This document shows positions 1 to 7,800 of a stretch of 64,000 bases of DNA, in pieces (within the stretch, counting starts at the first letter, position 1; each line of letters starts with the position of its first letter). Under the pieces are notes generated by a model. The model had not been told where the DNA came from and did no database searches. It saw only the letters and a program-made list of their open reading frames with translations. Where the stretch lies: the NCBI RefSeq assembly GCF_003464595.1, contig NZ_QRZF01000012.1, forward strand, positions 1-64,000, in the 5' to 3' direction. This DNA comes from Bacteroides intestinalis (lineage in GTDB: Bacteria > Bacteroidota > Bacteroidia > Bacteroidales > Bacteroidaceae). The translations under genes and the position numbers were made by a program.

Positions 1-268
1 GGGGCATGAGGATGAATGTTATCGTAATGTTATCATTAGGTTAACGATATCTTTGTAACTCTGGAAAGCTTTCCTTGTATTTTTTTAGAGTTGTATGTAT
101 TTTTATATTCCTCTTTTAATCAGTGAGATGCTGATTTCCGTTCGTTTCTTTTCATCGTACCTTGCCATTGGCTGGAAAGAACGCATTCTCATCACATATA
201 AAAAGTAGTACATTACTCCGCGATCCATAGTTATTTGCTATTTTTGCAGGCGAATATAAACGGATAAG
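1..268. other. Intergenic leader upstream of the histidine kinase gene
   Basis: No gene is visible here. The stretch holds a triple 11-bp repeat (18-44), a 12-bp perfect palindrome GGAAAGCTTTCC (63-74), the left member of a paired element (81-193, partner at 40287-40397) and a -7 box TATTTTTG at 239-246, which lies 22 bases before the kinase start and is its likely promoter. A minus-strand gene might begin at the extreme left edge, since a CAT sits at 5-7, but this cannot be tested inside the window. Confidence 0.5.
18..55 (+). promoter_or_regulatory. Triple GTTA(T/A) direct repeat with 11-bp period and -7-like box
   Basis: GTTATC at 18, GTTATC at 29 and GTTAAC at 40 lie exactly 11 bp apart, on one face of the helix. 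A TATCTTTG box follows at 48-55. The same three-repeat design occurs at 4155-4181 and 12077-12103. Tandem repeats with 10-11-bp spacing are typical of OmpR-family response-regulator sites, so the regulator encoded at 5281 is a natural candidate. That link is inference. Confidence 0.45.
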
Positions 269-2527
269 ATGAAATTACGTACTGTCATCTCTCTTTCACT
301 TGTGAGTCTGATTGCTGTTGTGTTGATACAGTTGGGTGGAATGCTTTATGCTTTCCATGTACAGATGCAGGAAGCGGAGAAGTTACTAAACAAGTGTTTT
401 TGGATGTCTTTCACGGAGACAGTGGATAATTTGGTGAACAACCTTCCTTATCCTGATAATTCAATAGCTATCATAGCGTATGCACCCAATCCTAAATACA
501 AGCGGATTGATGGGAATGAAAGGAATAAGCGTACTTCCCAGCAAGTGGCACAGGCTTTGCAACGGGTGTATGGAATAAAAGAAATTCCGTTAGCCACCAT
601 AGATAGCGTGTTGCACAATAAGTTGCGGAAGTTAGACATGGATGGAACGCTGACCGTGGAGCGCATTAATGTAAATACAAATGAGGTGCTGGCAAGTACC
701 AATCCTCAGGTAAGTATCCGTAACTTTGCCGCTGTTACTTCCGAAACTGCTTTTACCTTTAAATCCCGTGGGGAGGCTGTCCGTGCCATTCTTTCTTTCC
801 CTGCCAAGGAGATGGAGAAGAGACTCCTGTTACTGTCATTCATTACATGGCTATTGCTGGGTACGGCTGTCTATGCCTTGATTGTACAAATGAAGTCGGT
901 GTTCCGTCAACGGCACGACTTGCAGAAACAACAACAGGACTTCTATACGTTGGCCGAAGAAATGAAACATCCCGTCAGCCGGATGAAGAACTTGATAACC
1001 ACAGAAAACTGGCAAGAGATAGAGGCACAAAGCAACGTACTCTTTGAGAGAACCAATGCTACTCTGGCACATGCCAAAGCAGAAATCCGGCAAGGAAGTA
1101 CAGGCAGGCCTATTTCTCTTAAAGCAATTTCTATAGTCAGCCTGGCGGGAGTATTCCTGTTGCTGGCTGTCTGGTCGGGATATTTGTATTATATTACATC
1201 TCAAAAGATACGGTATCAGGCGGAGGAGCAATTGGAAGAGGCTTTCTACCGGGAGGCAGACTTACATAGGTATCCGCTTTTCACTAAGGCTAATCCTGAT
1301 TTTAATTGGGATAGTTCACCGGGAGGATTTCTCCCTTATCCGCGGCGTATGATGAATGAACTTTATAAGGTATATCTGGAGAAAGGTTATCGTTACCGGG
1401 TACAGTTGAGTGTCATACGACATCTTTACAATAAGTTTGATGAAGATTTCCGCGTAAAGATGGCTTATGATATACAGGATACGATTAGTCTGCGTAGCCG
1501 TGTGCCCATTCCGTTCTCCTTGCAGTTTGCCGACAGTGTTTTCAGGAAACAGCTTTTGGAAACAGGCTTTCCGGATAGGGCGGATATCCGTTGGATCAGG
1601 TATCCGTCCCGGGAGTTGATACTTTATACTGGTAGTCCGACTGTTGACTTTGGGGATATTACTACCCGGTTGTTTCCGTTGGATAAGGATAGTACGAGTT
1701 GCATCTTTGCTGTGGTTCGTTCACCACAACGTACTATTATGAGTACCACATGGTATATGCAGGTGCCACTGCTTATTGCTTTCCTTTTCGTATCTCTCTG
1801 TGTTTTCTTTCAGATACGTATGTTGCGGGCACAGCGTCGGTTGGAGCAGTTTCAGAAGGACTTTACTTACTCCATGATACATGATATGAAGTCACCGTTG
1901 CAGTCTGTCATGATGGGAGCGCATATCCTGGCAAGTGGTAAGTTGGCGGATAAGCCTGAGAAGCTGGCCCGTTACAGGCAAGTGATGGGAGATGAGTGCG
2001 AACATCTGCTGACACTTTCCAATCGCGTAGTAATGCTGACAGAGATAGATCGTGGGGAATTGGTACTACATAAAGAAGAAGTTGCCTTAAGGTCGTTGTT
2101 ACGGGATATAGCAGAAAAGTATCAGTTGAAAGCAGCGAAGACGGTTCATTTCGATATAGATTGTGAAGAAGGATGTAGTGTTTATGCGGATGCTTTCTGT
2201 CTGCGTGAGATACTTTCCAACCTGGTGGACAATGCCGTCAAGTATTCTAATGAAGAGGTTCTGATCATTCTTTCAGGTAAAAAGACAGAGGATGGAACCA
2301 TTGTTAGAGTGCATGATAGCGGTATTGGTATTCCTTTGAGCGAACAGCATAAGATATTCAATAAGTTCGAGAGGGTTGCTTCCGGCAGTCGTAAGACGGG
2401 TGCATCAGGTTTTGGGTTAGGATTGAATTATGTGTTGCAGGTAGTGAGTGCCCACGGTGGTATGGTGAAGGTAGAAAGTGTGGAAGGGAGTTACAGTGAA
2501 TTTACGCTACAATTCCCCTTGCGTTAA
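269..2527 (+). CDS. Membrane sensor histidine kinase with duplicated sensor/DHp half
   Basis: This is an inner-membrane histidine kinase of 752 residues. Hydrophobic segments lie near residues 7-29, 187-207, 285-305 and 500-520, giving two periplasmic sensor regions. The catalytic half is clear: the H-box SMIHDMKSPLQ carries phospho-acceptor His538, and an N-box (NLVDNAVKYSNE) and G-boxes (GIGIPL, GFGLGL) follow. The first half ends after its second membrane segment in a sequence resembling the H-box (DFYTLAEEMKHPV, about residues 225-236), where Glu230 takes the place of His. The protein therefore looks like an internal duplication whose first dimerisation helix is dead. The likely partner is the OmpR-type regulator at 5281, now separated from it by three other loci. 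The input signal is unknown. The -7 box at 239-246 fits its promoter. Confidence 0.85.
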   Translation: MKLRTVISLSLVSLIAVVLIQLGGMLYAFHVQMQEAEKLLNKCFWMSFTETVDNLVNNLPYPDNSIAIIAYAPNPKYKRIDGNERNKRTSQQVAQALQRVYGIKEIPLATIDSVLHNKLRKLDMDGTLTVERINVNTNEVLASTNPQVSIRNFAAVTSETAFTFKSRGEAVRAILSFPAKEMEKRLLLLSFITWLLLGTAVYALIVQMKSVFRQRHDLQKQQQDFYTLAEEMKHPVSRMKNLITTENWQEIEAQSNVLFERTNATLAHAKAEIRQGSTGRPISLKAISIVSLAGVFLLLAVWSGYLYYITSQKIRYQAEEQLEEAFYREADLHRYPLFTKANPDFNWDSSPGGFLPYPRRMMNELYKVYLEKGYRYRVQLSVIRHLYNKFDEDFRVKMAYDIQDTISLRSRVPIPFSLQFADSVFRKQLLETGFPDRADIRWIRYPSRELILYTGSPTVDFGDITTRLFPLDKDSTSCIFAVVRSPQRTIMSTTWYMQVPLLIAFLFVSLCVFFQIRMLRAQRRLEQFQKDFTYSMIHDMKSPLQSVMMGAHILASGKLADKPEKLARYRQVMGDECEHLLTLSNRVVMLTEIDRGELVLHKEEVALRSLLRDIAEKYQLKAAKTVHFDIDCEEGCSVYADAFCLREILSNLVDNAVKYSNEEVLIILSGKKTEDGTIVRVHDSGIGIPLSEQHKIFNKFERVASGSRKTGASGFGLGLNYVLQVVSAHGGMVKVESVEGSYSEFTLQFPLR

Positions 2528-2563
2528 AAAAGCCTGTTGGCAAAGATGAAATGTGCTCAACTA

Positions 2564-2595
2564 TTTGTTATTCAGATAGGCTTTTACTATTTTTG
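2564..2595 (+). promoter_or_regulatory. Bacteroides-type promoter (-33 TTTG / -7 TATTTTTG)
   Basis: TTTG at 2564-2567 and TATTTTTG at 2588-2595 are separated by 20 bp, the canonical spacing for the primary Bacteroides sigma factor. An AAAGGAGG ribosome-binding site follows just before the ATG at 2631. The next gene therefore has its own promoter, although it closely follows the kinase. Confidence 0.7.
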
Positions 2596-2630
2596 TATAC
2601 AGAGTCCGTAAAAAACAAAGGAGGTAGATT

Positions 2631-3491
2631 ATGACACGCAGGGTTGGCATATCTTGGCTCCCAATTCGTTGGGGATTATTTTTTCTGTTCATTTCTGGTT
2701 TGCAGTTGCTTTCTGCACAGGAAGATAGTACACGCTTCACTCTTGATAGCATGTTGATAAAGCCGAAAGCTGCATTTCAGCTTCCATCCGTCAACCTGCT
2801 TCCCGAAAAGACCGTATACCCTTTGATAAATCCTATACAGTTAGGTGATTTACCTTCTTTCTCCTTGAAAGAGGAACTCCGTATACCTTATCATATAAAT
2901 CCTTCTCCGCTATTCCGGGGCGATTATAGCACAGGAGGTGTATTAAGGCAATTTCCCCATGGAGCGGTATTCGGTTCCGGAAGCCAGACCAGTCTTCCAG
3001 GCATCGGGCGTTTCAATAATGCTTCGTTAGGATATCAGCATATCTTTAATGATCGGCTATCGTTGCAACTTCGTGCCAATGCCATGAAGATAAATATGTC
3101 TCACATCACCGGGCAAGCCTTCAGTACTGCGGGCAGGCTGACTTATCGTGCTTCCGACCGGGTTGCTTTCAATGTCTTCGGTTCGTATGATATCGGTAAT
3201 TCTTATGGGATGAGCACTAATAGTTATGGTGCTACGATGTCTCTTGATATGTCCGAACGTTTTGGTGTGGAGGTAGGTGCCCAGCGCTATTACGATGCCA
3301 TGCGTGGAGGTTGGCAGACGGTTCCCGTTGTGATACCTTATTATCGCTTCGAGAAGTTTAAGCTGGGGCTGGATGTAGGCGGAATAATATACGAGATTCT
3401 GCGTAGTGCGGTGTTTGATAATCGTGGCGGCGGTGACTTTGGTGGCGGCCCTACGATTAGACCGCCAAAGTTCTCATTTCCGATAAGATAG
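2631..3491 (+). CDS. Secreted, probably outer-membrane beta-barrel-like protein
   Basis: I do not recognise the family. The 286-residue product starts with a signal sequence (hydrophobic residues about 14-29, ending LLSAQ). A proline-rich linker follows (about 35-100). From about residue 115 it has alternating strand-like segments rich in aromatic residues and glycine (ASLGYQHIFN, LSLQLRANAMKI, VAFNVFGSYDIGNS, FGVEVGAQRYYD), suggesting a small beta-barrel or outer-membrane sheet. The tail is Gly- and Pro-rich. A strong Shine-Dalgarno sequence supports the start. It lies between a histidine kinase and its probable regulator, so it may be a sensor accessory or a regulated target. Neither role is shown by the sequence. 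Confidence 0.65.
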   Translation: MTRRVGISWLPIRWGLFFLFISGLQLLSAQEDSTRFTLDSMLIKPKAAFQLPSVNLLPEKTVYPLINPIQLGDLPSFSLKEELRIPYHINPSPLFRGDYSTGGVLRQFPHGAVFGSGSQTSLPGIGRFNNASLGYQHIFNDRLSLQLRANAMKINMSHITGQAFSTAGRLTYRASDRVAFNVFGSYDIGNSYGMSTNSYGATMSLDMSERFGVEVGAQRYYDAMRGGWQTVPVVIPYYRFEKFKLGLDVGGIIYEILRSAVFDNRGGGDFGGGPTIRPPKFSFPIR

Positions 3492-3504
3492 AAGAAGCAG
3501 ATAT

Positions 3505-4126
3505 TTACTTCAGGTAATCGTTTATATTCAGTAGCTTGTATTCGGGCGAACATTCAAACAGATAGTTCAGGATGTTCAGATGTCCTGCGCCGAAGATAAC
3601 CAATATCCTTTTGCCGGCGGTACCGGGAATCCGCTGGATATTCCTGAGTATCCTTAGATTCCGGTTGAACCATCTTCCGGATTCAAAATCTGTTCCGGTA
3701 TAATCGCCTTTGACGGATTCATACTTGAAATGCTTGATAAGATAGTTTCCTAAATCTTTCTTGATAGGTAGTGTGTGCTCCCTAGGCATCTGCACAGTAT
3801 ATCTTGGCATTGTACATTCGGGCTATTCTGAAACCTAACTGCTGAATTTCGTTTCTGCTCAGCTCATGCTTGCCGGTAAGGTATGAGTTATAGAGAGAGT
3901 CTATCTCTGACTGTTTGTATAAAGGTCATTCAATGACAATGGCATCCGGTTTGAATTGTGCCAGTTTCTTGGATATTAACTCTATCTCCCTTTGATATTG
4001 AGGAGATAGTACATCTATCTGGTCTTCTTCGGATACTTGTTGCACATCCAGATTGGGAAATTCGAAGTGGAAGACTCCCAACGTAAGGACTTCTGCCTGC
4101 TGGGCATATCCTTTTGTGAAGAACAT
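3505..4126 (-). pseudogene. Broken DUF5694-type protein gene
   Basis: Two fragments belong to one DUF5694-like secreted protein. The first (4126 down to 3929) has a short signal-like start, then EVLTLGVFHFEFPNLDV and KPDAIVIE, and stops at a TGA directly after that glutamate. Reading on in frame gives more plausible coding sequence (SEIDSLYNSYLTGKHELSR, then IARMYNAKIYCADA), then a TAG. A second frame (3810 down to 3505) supplies the C-terminal part with GRWFNRNLRILRNI and ILVIFGAGHLNIL. The locus thus carries at least one nonsense change and one frameshift, and at 622 bp it seems shorter than intact relatives, so an internal deletion is also likely. The family is only loosely characterised. 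Confidence 0.7.
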
Positions 4127-4154
4127 GCTTGCGGTAATCAGAATAAGAATGAAT

Positions 4155-4201
4155 GATATCGCAATGTTATCTTCGGGTTAACGAATAATTTATTACTTTT
4201 G
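4155..4201 (+). promoter_or_regulatory. Triple 11-bp repeat and -7 box upstream of the nuclease-regulator pair
   Basis: GATATC (4155), GTTATC (4166) and GTTAAC (4177) are spaced exactly 11 bp apart, and TACTTTTG (4194-4201) is a good -7 box 25 bp before the ATG at 4226. The site also lies upstream of the broken minus-strand gene starting at 4126. It closely matches the element at 18-44. Confidence 0.55.
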
Positions 4202-4225
4202 TGGCTGATATCATAACTGATAAAG

Positions 4226-5248
4226 ATGGAGTTAGATAAGTCATTAAAGGTAGATTTTCTTTCAGAAATCAAAGGAATCATCCAGCAGGCACGCACTAAT
4301 GCTGTACGAAGTGTAGACTTCTGTCGTGTACAGATGTATTGGACACTTGGGAAGCGTATTTTTGAAGAGGAACAAGATGGAAAGGAGCGTGCCGATTATG
4401 GAGCTTACTTGCTGAAAAATCTCTCTAAGGAGCTTGTCCCGGAATTTGGCAGTGGGTTTTCTTATCGTCAATTGGCTTTCTGCCGCCAATTTTATAAAAC
4501 TTATCCAATTGTGAACGCACTGCGTTCACAATTCAATTGGACTCAATATAGGCTTCTTATTCAAATAGATAATCCGGATAAGCGGGAATATTACGAACTG
4601 GAAGCGATGAACAATTGTTGGACAGCGCGTGAGTTAGAACGCCAAATCAATTCAGGCCTTTATGAACGTTTGTTATTAAGTAATGATAAGGAGGCTGTTT
4701 TGGCTGTAGCACGTAGAGAGCGTATCCCAGAGACTCCTTTGGAAATCATTAAAGATCCTATGGTGTTAGAGTTTCTTGGTTTGAAAAAGGAAGCGGCATA
4801 TTATGAAAAAGACCTTGAACAGGCATTGATTACCCATTTGCAGGATTTCTTGTTAGAATTAGGAAATGGTTTTTCTTTTGTGGCCCGGCAAAAGCGTCTG
4901 CTACTTGAAGATGACGAATTCTTTGCAGATTTGATTTTTTATAATCGTCTGCTGCGCTGTTTTGTTGTTATAGAGCTGAAAACCCGGAAGATAACCCATG
5001 AGGATATAGGACAGTTACAGATGTATGTGAACTATTATGATCGGGAGGAAAAACTTCCGGAAGAGAATCCTACTATCGGGATATTGCTATGTGCAGATAA
5101 AAATAATATGGTAGTTCGTTATTCGTTACCAGAAAATAACACTACCATATTGTCAAGTAAATACCAGATTTATTTACCTTCGGAGGAGCAACTTGTGAAA
5201 ACGCTTAAGCAAGAATTGGAAGAGCGAAGGTTAATTGATAATTTATAG
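4226..5248 (+). CDS. PD-(D/E)XK nuclease-domain protein, DUF1016/YhcG family
   Basis: A 340-residue protein with the two-part layout of the DUF1016 family. The helical N-terminal domain (about 1-165) includes the family signature SYRQLAFCRQFY and WTQYRLLIQI. The C-terminal PD-(D/E)XK nuclease fold (about 175-340) shows the motif as ADLIFYNRLLRCFVVIELK, with Asp, Glu and Lys in place. Relatives are predicted nucleases often found in defence or restriction neighbourhoods; no activity can be read from sequence alone. Its stop is 32 bp before the response regulator start, so the two are probably co-transcribed from the promoter at 4194-4201. Its position between a kinase and its regulator looks like an insertion. 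Confidence 0.85.
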   Translation: MELDKSLKVDFLSEIKGIIQQARTNAVRSVDFCRVQMYWTLGKRIFEEEQDGKERADYGAYLLKNLSKELVPEFGSGFSYRQLAFCRQFYKTYPIVNALRSQFNWTQYRLLIQIDNPDKREYYELEAMNNCWTARELERQINSGLYERLLLSNDKEAVLAVARRERIPETPLEIIKDPMVLEFLGLKKEAAYYEKDLEQALITHLQDFLLELGNGFSFVARQKRLLLEDDEFFADLIFYNRLLRCFVVIELKTRKITHEDIGQLQMYVNYYDREEKLPEENPTIGILLCADKNNMVVRYSLPENNTTILSSKYQIYLPSEEQLVKTLKQELEERRLIDNL

Positions 5249-5280
5249 TATAGAAAGTTAATACAATTCATATCAAAGAC

Positions 5281-5988
5281 ATGGATACAATAAAGTTATT
5301 GTTAGTTGAGGACGATCCCAGCCTGCGTTACATCGTTCAGAGCGGATTGGAAGATATCATAGAGGGCTATGAAGTGTTGGCAGCCGCCAATGGTGAAGAA
5401 GGATTGGCAATGTGGAGGGAACACCGTCCCGATGTCATTCTCTCGGATATAGAAATGCCCGTCATGGATGGTTATGAGATGGTGAAGCGTATCCGTGAGG
5501 TGGATAAAGAGACGCCTATAATTTTTTCTTCCGGTTTGGTTTCTCCCAAAAATGTATTGAAAGGCTATGAGTTGGGAGCCAACAATTATATCAAGAAACC
5601 TTTCATTCCCGAAGAACTGGATGCCCATATTCATGCTTTGTTGAAACTCTCCAAAGGTGAAAAGAGTAAGGACGAAAGCGAATGTTACAAGATTGGAAAG
5701 GAATATGTACTTGATGCTACGCACGCCATATTGAAACATTCTTCCGGTGAAAACAAGACATTGACCGCCCGTGAAGCAGGACTGTTGCAAATGCTTTGTG
5801 AGAACAGAGGTGATGTAGTACGCCGCGAAGCCATTCTTGATAAGTTCTGGAATACGGAAGATGATTATTTTGCTTCCCGCAGCCTGGATGTATTCGTCAC
5901 GAAACTCCGTAAGTTGATAGCTGAAGATTCATCAGTCAGCATTAAAACGGTGAAAGGTGTGGGGCTGATGCTGGAAGAAAACGTATAG
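5281..5988 (+). CDS. OmpR-family response regulator
   Basis: A 235-residue cytosolic DNA-binding regulator. The receiver domain (about 4-118) has the acidic pocket LLLVEDDP, phospho-acceptor Asp56 in LSDIEMPVMDG and the conserved Lys105 in NYIKKPF. The winged-helix Trans_reg_C domain (about 140-233) ends in the usual VFVTKLRKLI and IKTVKGVGLML. The most likely kinase is the one at 269. Tandem 11-bp repeats at 18-44, 4155-4181 and 12077-12103 are reasonable candidate binding sites. A Rho-independent terminator follows at 6014-6049. Confidence 0.92.
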   Translation: MDTIKLLLVEDDPSLRYIVQSGLEDIIEGYEVLAAANGEEGLAMWREHRPDVILSDIEMPVMDGYEMVKRIREVDKETPIIFSSGLVSPKNVLKGYELGANNYIKKPFIPEELDAHIHALLKLSKGEKSKDESECYKIGKEYVLDATHAILKHSSGENKTLTAREAGLLQMLCENRGDVVRREAILDKFWNTEDDYFASRSLDVFVTKLRKLIAEDSSVSIKTVKGVGLMLEENV

Positions 5989-6013
5989 TTCCTACTATTC
6001 GACTACTATATTT

Positions 6014-6049
6014 ATTCGGGGCACTAAACTGTGCCTCGAATATTTTTTT
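6014..6049 (+). terminator. Rho-independent terminator after the response regulator
   Basis: ATTCGGGGCAC and GTGCCTCGAAT form an 11-bp stem with one G-T wobble and a 6-base loop, followed by a run of seven T. Confidence 0.8.
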
Positions 6050-6058
6050 GTCCTTACT

Positions 6059-6167
6059 GTCCGTTTTCATGCGGACACTTGTCCGGAAATGAACATAGCT
6101 TGAAATCGTATATTCGTTGATAATCAATGCCTTATTGTTTTGGCACGCCAATTGACTATATATAGTC
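6059..6167 (+). promoter_or_regulatory. Sigma-54-like promoter with upstream dyad, DUF3836 copy 1
   Basis: TGGCACGCCAATTGA (6141-6155) matches the -24/-12 consensus TGGCACGN4TTGC at every defined base except the final C. Upstream at 6059-6086 lies a GTCCG-N8-CGGAC dyad followed by GTCCGG, at a distance normal for an enhancer-binding protein site. A 14-bp palindrome GACTATATATAGTC (6154-6167) covers the expected start point. The same layout recurs before copy 2. No TAnnTTTG box is seen at this position. Bacteroides species do encode RpoN; its use here is inference. Confidence 0.5.
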
Positions 6168-6232
6168 GAAGGCGGTTGACAAAGACTTCCTCTCAAACAT
6201 CAAGAAGTAATAACAATAAAAAAATAACGATT

Positions 6233-6658
6233 ATGAAAACGAACTTAATTTCTAAAGCAGTTGTAATGTTAGCAGTAGTAATGGCCAGTGTAATGAACTT
6301 CTCTGCAAGTGCAAGTAATCCTACTCAGTATGTGAAGAATGAAGAGATGACCGGCGAGTTGATGACCGCAAAGACTATCTTTAAGAACGAAGATGGACAT
6401 CTGTATCGCCACCTCCGTTATACCTACACTTACGATACAGAAAATCGCGTGACCAGCAAGGAAGCTTCTAAATGGGACAGCTCAAAAGAGGCTTGGGTTC
6501 CTTATTTCAAGATGAATGTTTCTTATGCCAACAGTGAAGTTGAACTTAGCTATGCCCGCTGGAACTCCAAGAGCAACGCTTACGACAGCAATATTAAAAA
6601 GACTGTTTATGAAATGAATGATGATAATGTTACTTTAATGTTGGCAAGTACAAAATAA
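6233..6658 (+). CDS. Small secreted DUF3836 protein, copy 1
   Basis: A 141-residue protein starting at the ATG of MKTNLISKAVV. A longer reading frame upstream runs through the promoter region and is not credible. The signal peptide covers residues 1 to about 25 (cleavage near SASAS). The mature part is a compact repeat of short beta-hairpins with Tyr/Trp pairs (YTYTYD, KWDSSKEAW, RWNSKSNAYDS), ending in LMLASTK. The DUF3836 family is confined largely to Bacteroides and has no assigned function. Copy 2 at 15529 is nearly identical, and two decayed copies lie at 26029 and 39822. Transcription probably depends on the sigma-54-like promoter at 6141. Confidence 0.85.
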   Translation: MKTNLISKAVVMLAVVMASVMNFSASASNPTQYVKNEEMTGELMTAKTIFKNEDGHLYRHLRYTYTYDTENRVTSKEASKWDSSKEAWVPYFKMNVSYANSEVELSYARWNSKSNAYDSNIKKTVYEMNDDNVTLMLASTK

Positions 6659-6683
6659 AACATCAGTAATTAGGGTATAAATT

Positions 6684-6726
6684 CCGGGATGATTGAGATA
6701 GAAATCTCATCATCCCGGTTTATTTT
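6684..6726 (+). terminator. Strong Rho-independent terminator
   Basis: CCGGGATGATTGAGAT pairs with ATCTCATCATCCCGG across a 4-base loop (6684-6718), followed by a T-rich tail. It ends DUF3836 copy 1. Confidence 0.85.
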
Positions 6727-7150
6727 TAAATATAAGCTGTGAAAAAGCTATTTTCCTTTTTGAAGTTAATATTATCTTGGCACCAAAGAAAATATCCGAT
6801 TACTGGAATAGGCTATTATTCCGCTTAAGGAGGATATTAGGAAAGTAGAGATGTGTGAAAATATGGAGACAAGATAACGAATATATACCTGAGAGGAGGT
6901 AATGCTGTTTTTCTATTGATTCTTTGTGCAAAGCCATTGATGAAATTAGCTCTTTAATATAAATGTCCCCTGATTTGTCCATCCTATATATATTATTATC
7001 CTTTGATAAACAGTGTTTTATAATATTACTTGTCCCCTTCATTTATCCCCCACGATTGTTTCATTGTTTACAGGTTACTTTTTATTTTTGTTTCAATGCA
7101 ATTAATAGAAAAGATAGAACTATTATTAATCATTATAAAAAGTAATATTT
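6727..7150. other. AT-rich intergenic region with no convincing gene
   Basis: No supported ORF is present. A TATTTTTG box at 7083-7090 is a plausible -7 element for the gene starting at 7151. Short open frames on both strands resemble nothing known. Confidence 0.4.
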
Positions 7151-7717
7151 ATGGAAAAACAAACAAAACTCTACCCAAGCTATATGGGTGAATTCTATGC
7201 AGCAAACCCGGTGAAATTTGAAAAAAGAAAGAACAATGTTAAGCCGATGCTTTATTATGGATTGGCTGTAGTTGCTGTTATTATTGTTATTTTTCCTGAT
7301 TTTATCCCTGTAGCGGGTTGGTTGGTTCGGACGGTCGGAGTAATTGCTGTATTAATATGTCTGCTTGCAGCGTATTTGAGCAATTTTGATTATTATAATA
7401 GCGAGAGTGGGGGTAAGATAAAAGAGGTAGGTTTGAAGAAGTTCAAGCGCGATGAAACCGATATAAACAGAATCCTGGAAGCATTTCTCAGAAAAGACTT
7501 TGAGTATCTGGCAGAGTTGCCCGGAGCATACAGCGCACCGGTTCAGATTCATGTGGAAGAGGATAAATTGGGGCAGGAGATGTATTGCTTACTGACTTCT
7601 TACGATTCTGACAGCAACATTATCGGTCTGACCAATGTCCTGACCTTATCAGGAAATGATTATCTCGATCATGCGGATGTAATTAGACAGATGCTTAAAG
7701 ATGCGGAAAACGATTGA
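7151..7717 (+). CDS. Hypothetical two-TM membrane protein
   Basis: I do not recognise this 188-residue protein. Residues 35-51 and 57-76 are hydrophobic helices joined by a very short turn, so both ends probably face the cytoplasm. The C-terminal part (about 85-188) is soluble and acidic, with strand-like stretches (YSAPVQIHVEE, EMYCLLTSYDS, IIGLTNVLTLSG) that suggest a small globular domain. It is followed 83 bp later by another membrane protein of unknown role. The promoter is probably the box at 7083-7090. Confidence 0.6.
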   Translation: MEKQTKLYPSYMGEFYAANPVKFEKRKNNVKPMLYYGLAVVAVIIVIFPDFIPVAGWLVRTVGVIAVLICLLAAYLSNFDYYNSESGGKIKEVGLKKFKRDETDINRILEAFLRKDFEYLAELPGAYSAPVQIHVEEDKLGQEMYCLLTSYDSDSNIIGLTNVLTLSGNDYLDHADVIRQMLKDAEND

Positions 7718-7800
7718 TTCTTTATTATTGTACGCCATACTGAAAAGCAGGCTTCAGTTATGTGAAAATACTCCTATGCTAACTTCGTCTTTCCGTATTT

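Noticed and set aside
48..55. TATCTTTG as the main promoter of the histidine kinase
   Set aside because: It is 214 bp from the start codon, whereas another -7 box at 239-246 is at the usual distance. It may serve a longer transcript.
63..74. GGAAAGCTTTCC as a terminator or operator
   Set aside because: The palindrome is perfect but short, has no loop or T run and no second copy, so no role can be supported.
6140..6232. Extended N-terminus of DUF3836 copy 1 (also at 15436 for copy 2)
   Set aside because: The frame crosses the sigma-54-like promoter and the palindrome. The ATG at 6233 begins a standard signal peptide.
6800..7042. Minus-strand 80-codon frame in the intergenic region
   Set aside because: No recognisable domain, ribosome-binding site or promoter, and the composition is that of the AT-rich spacer.
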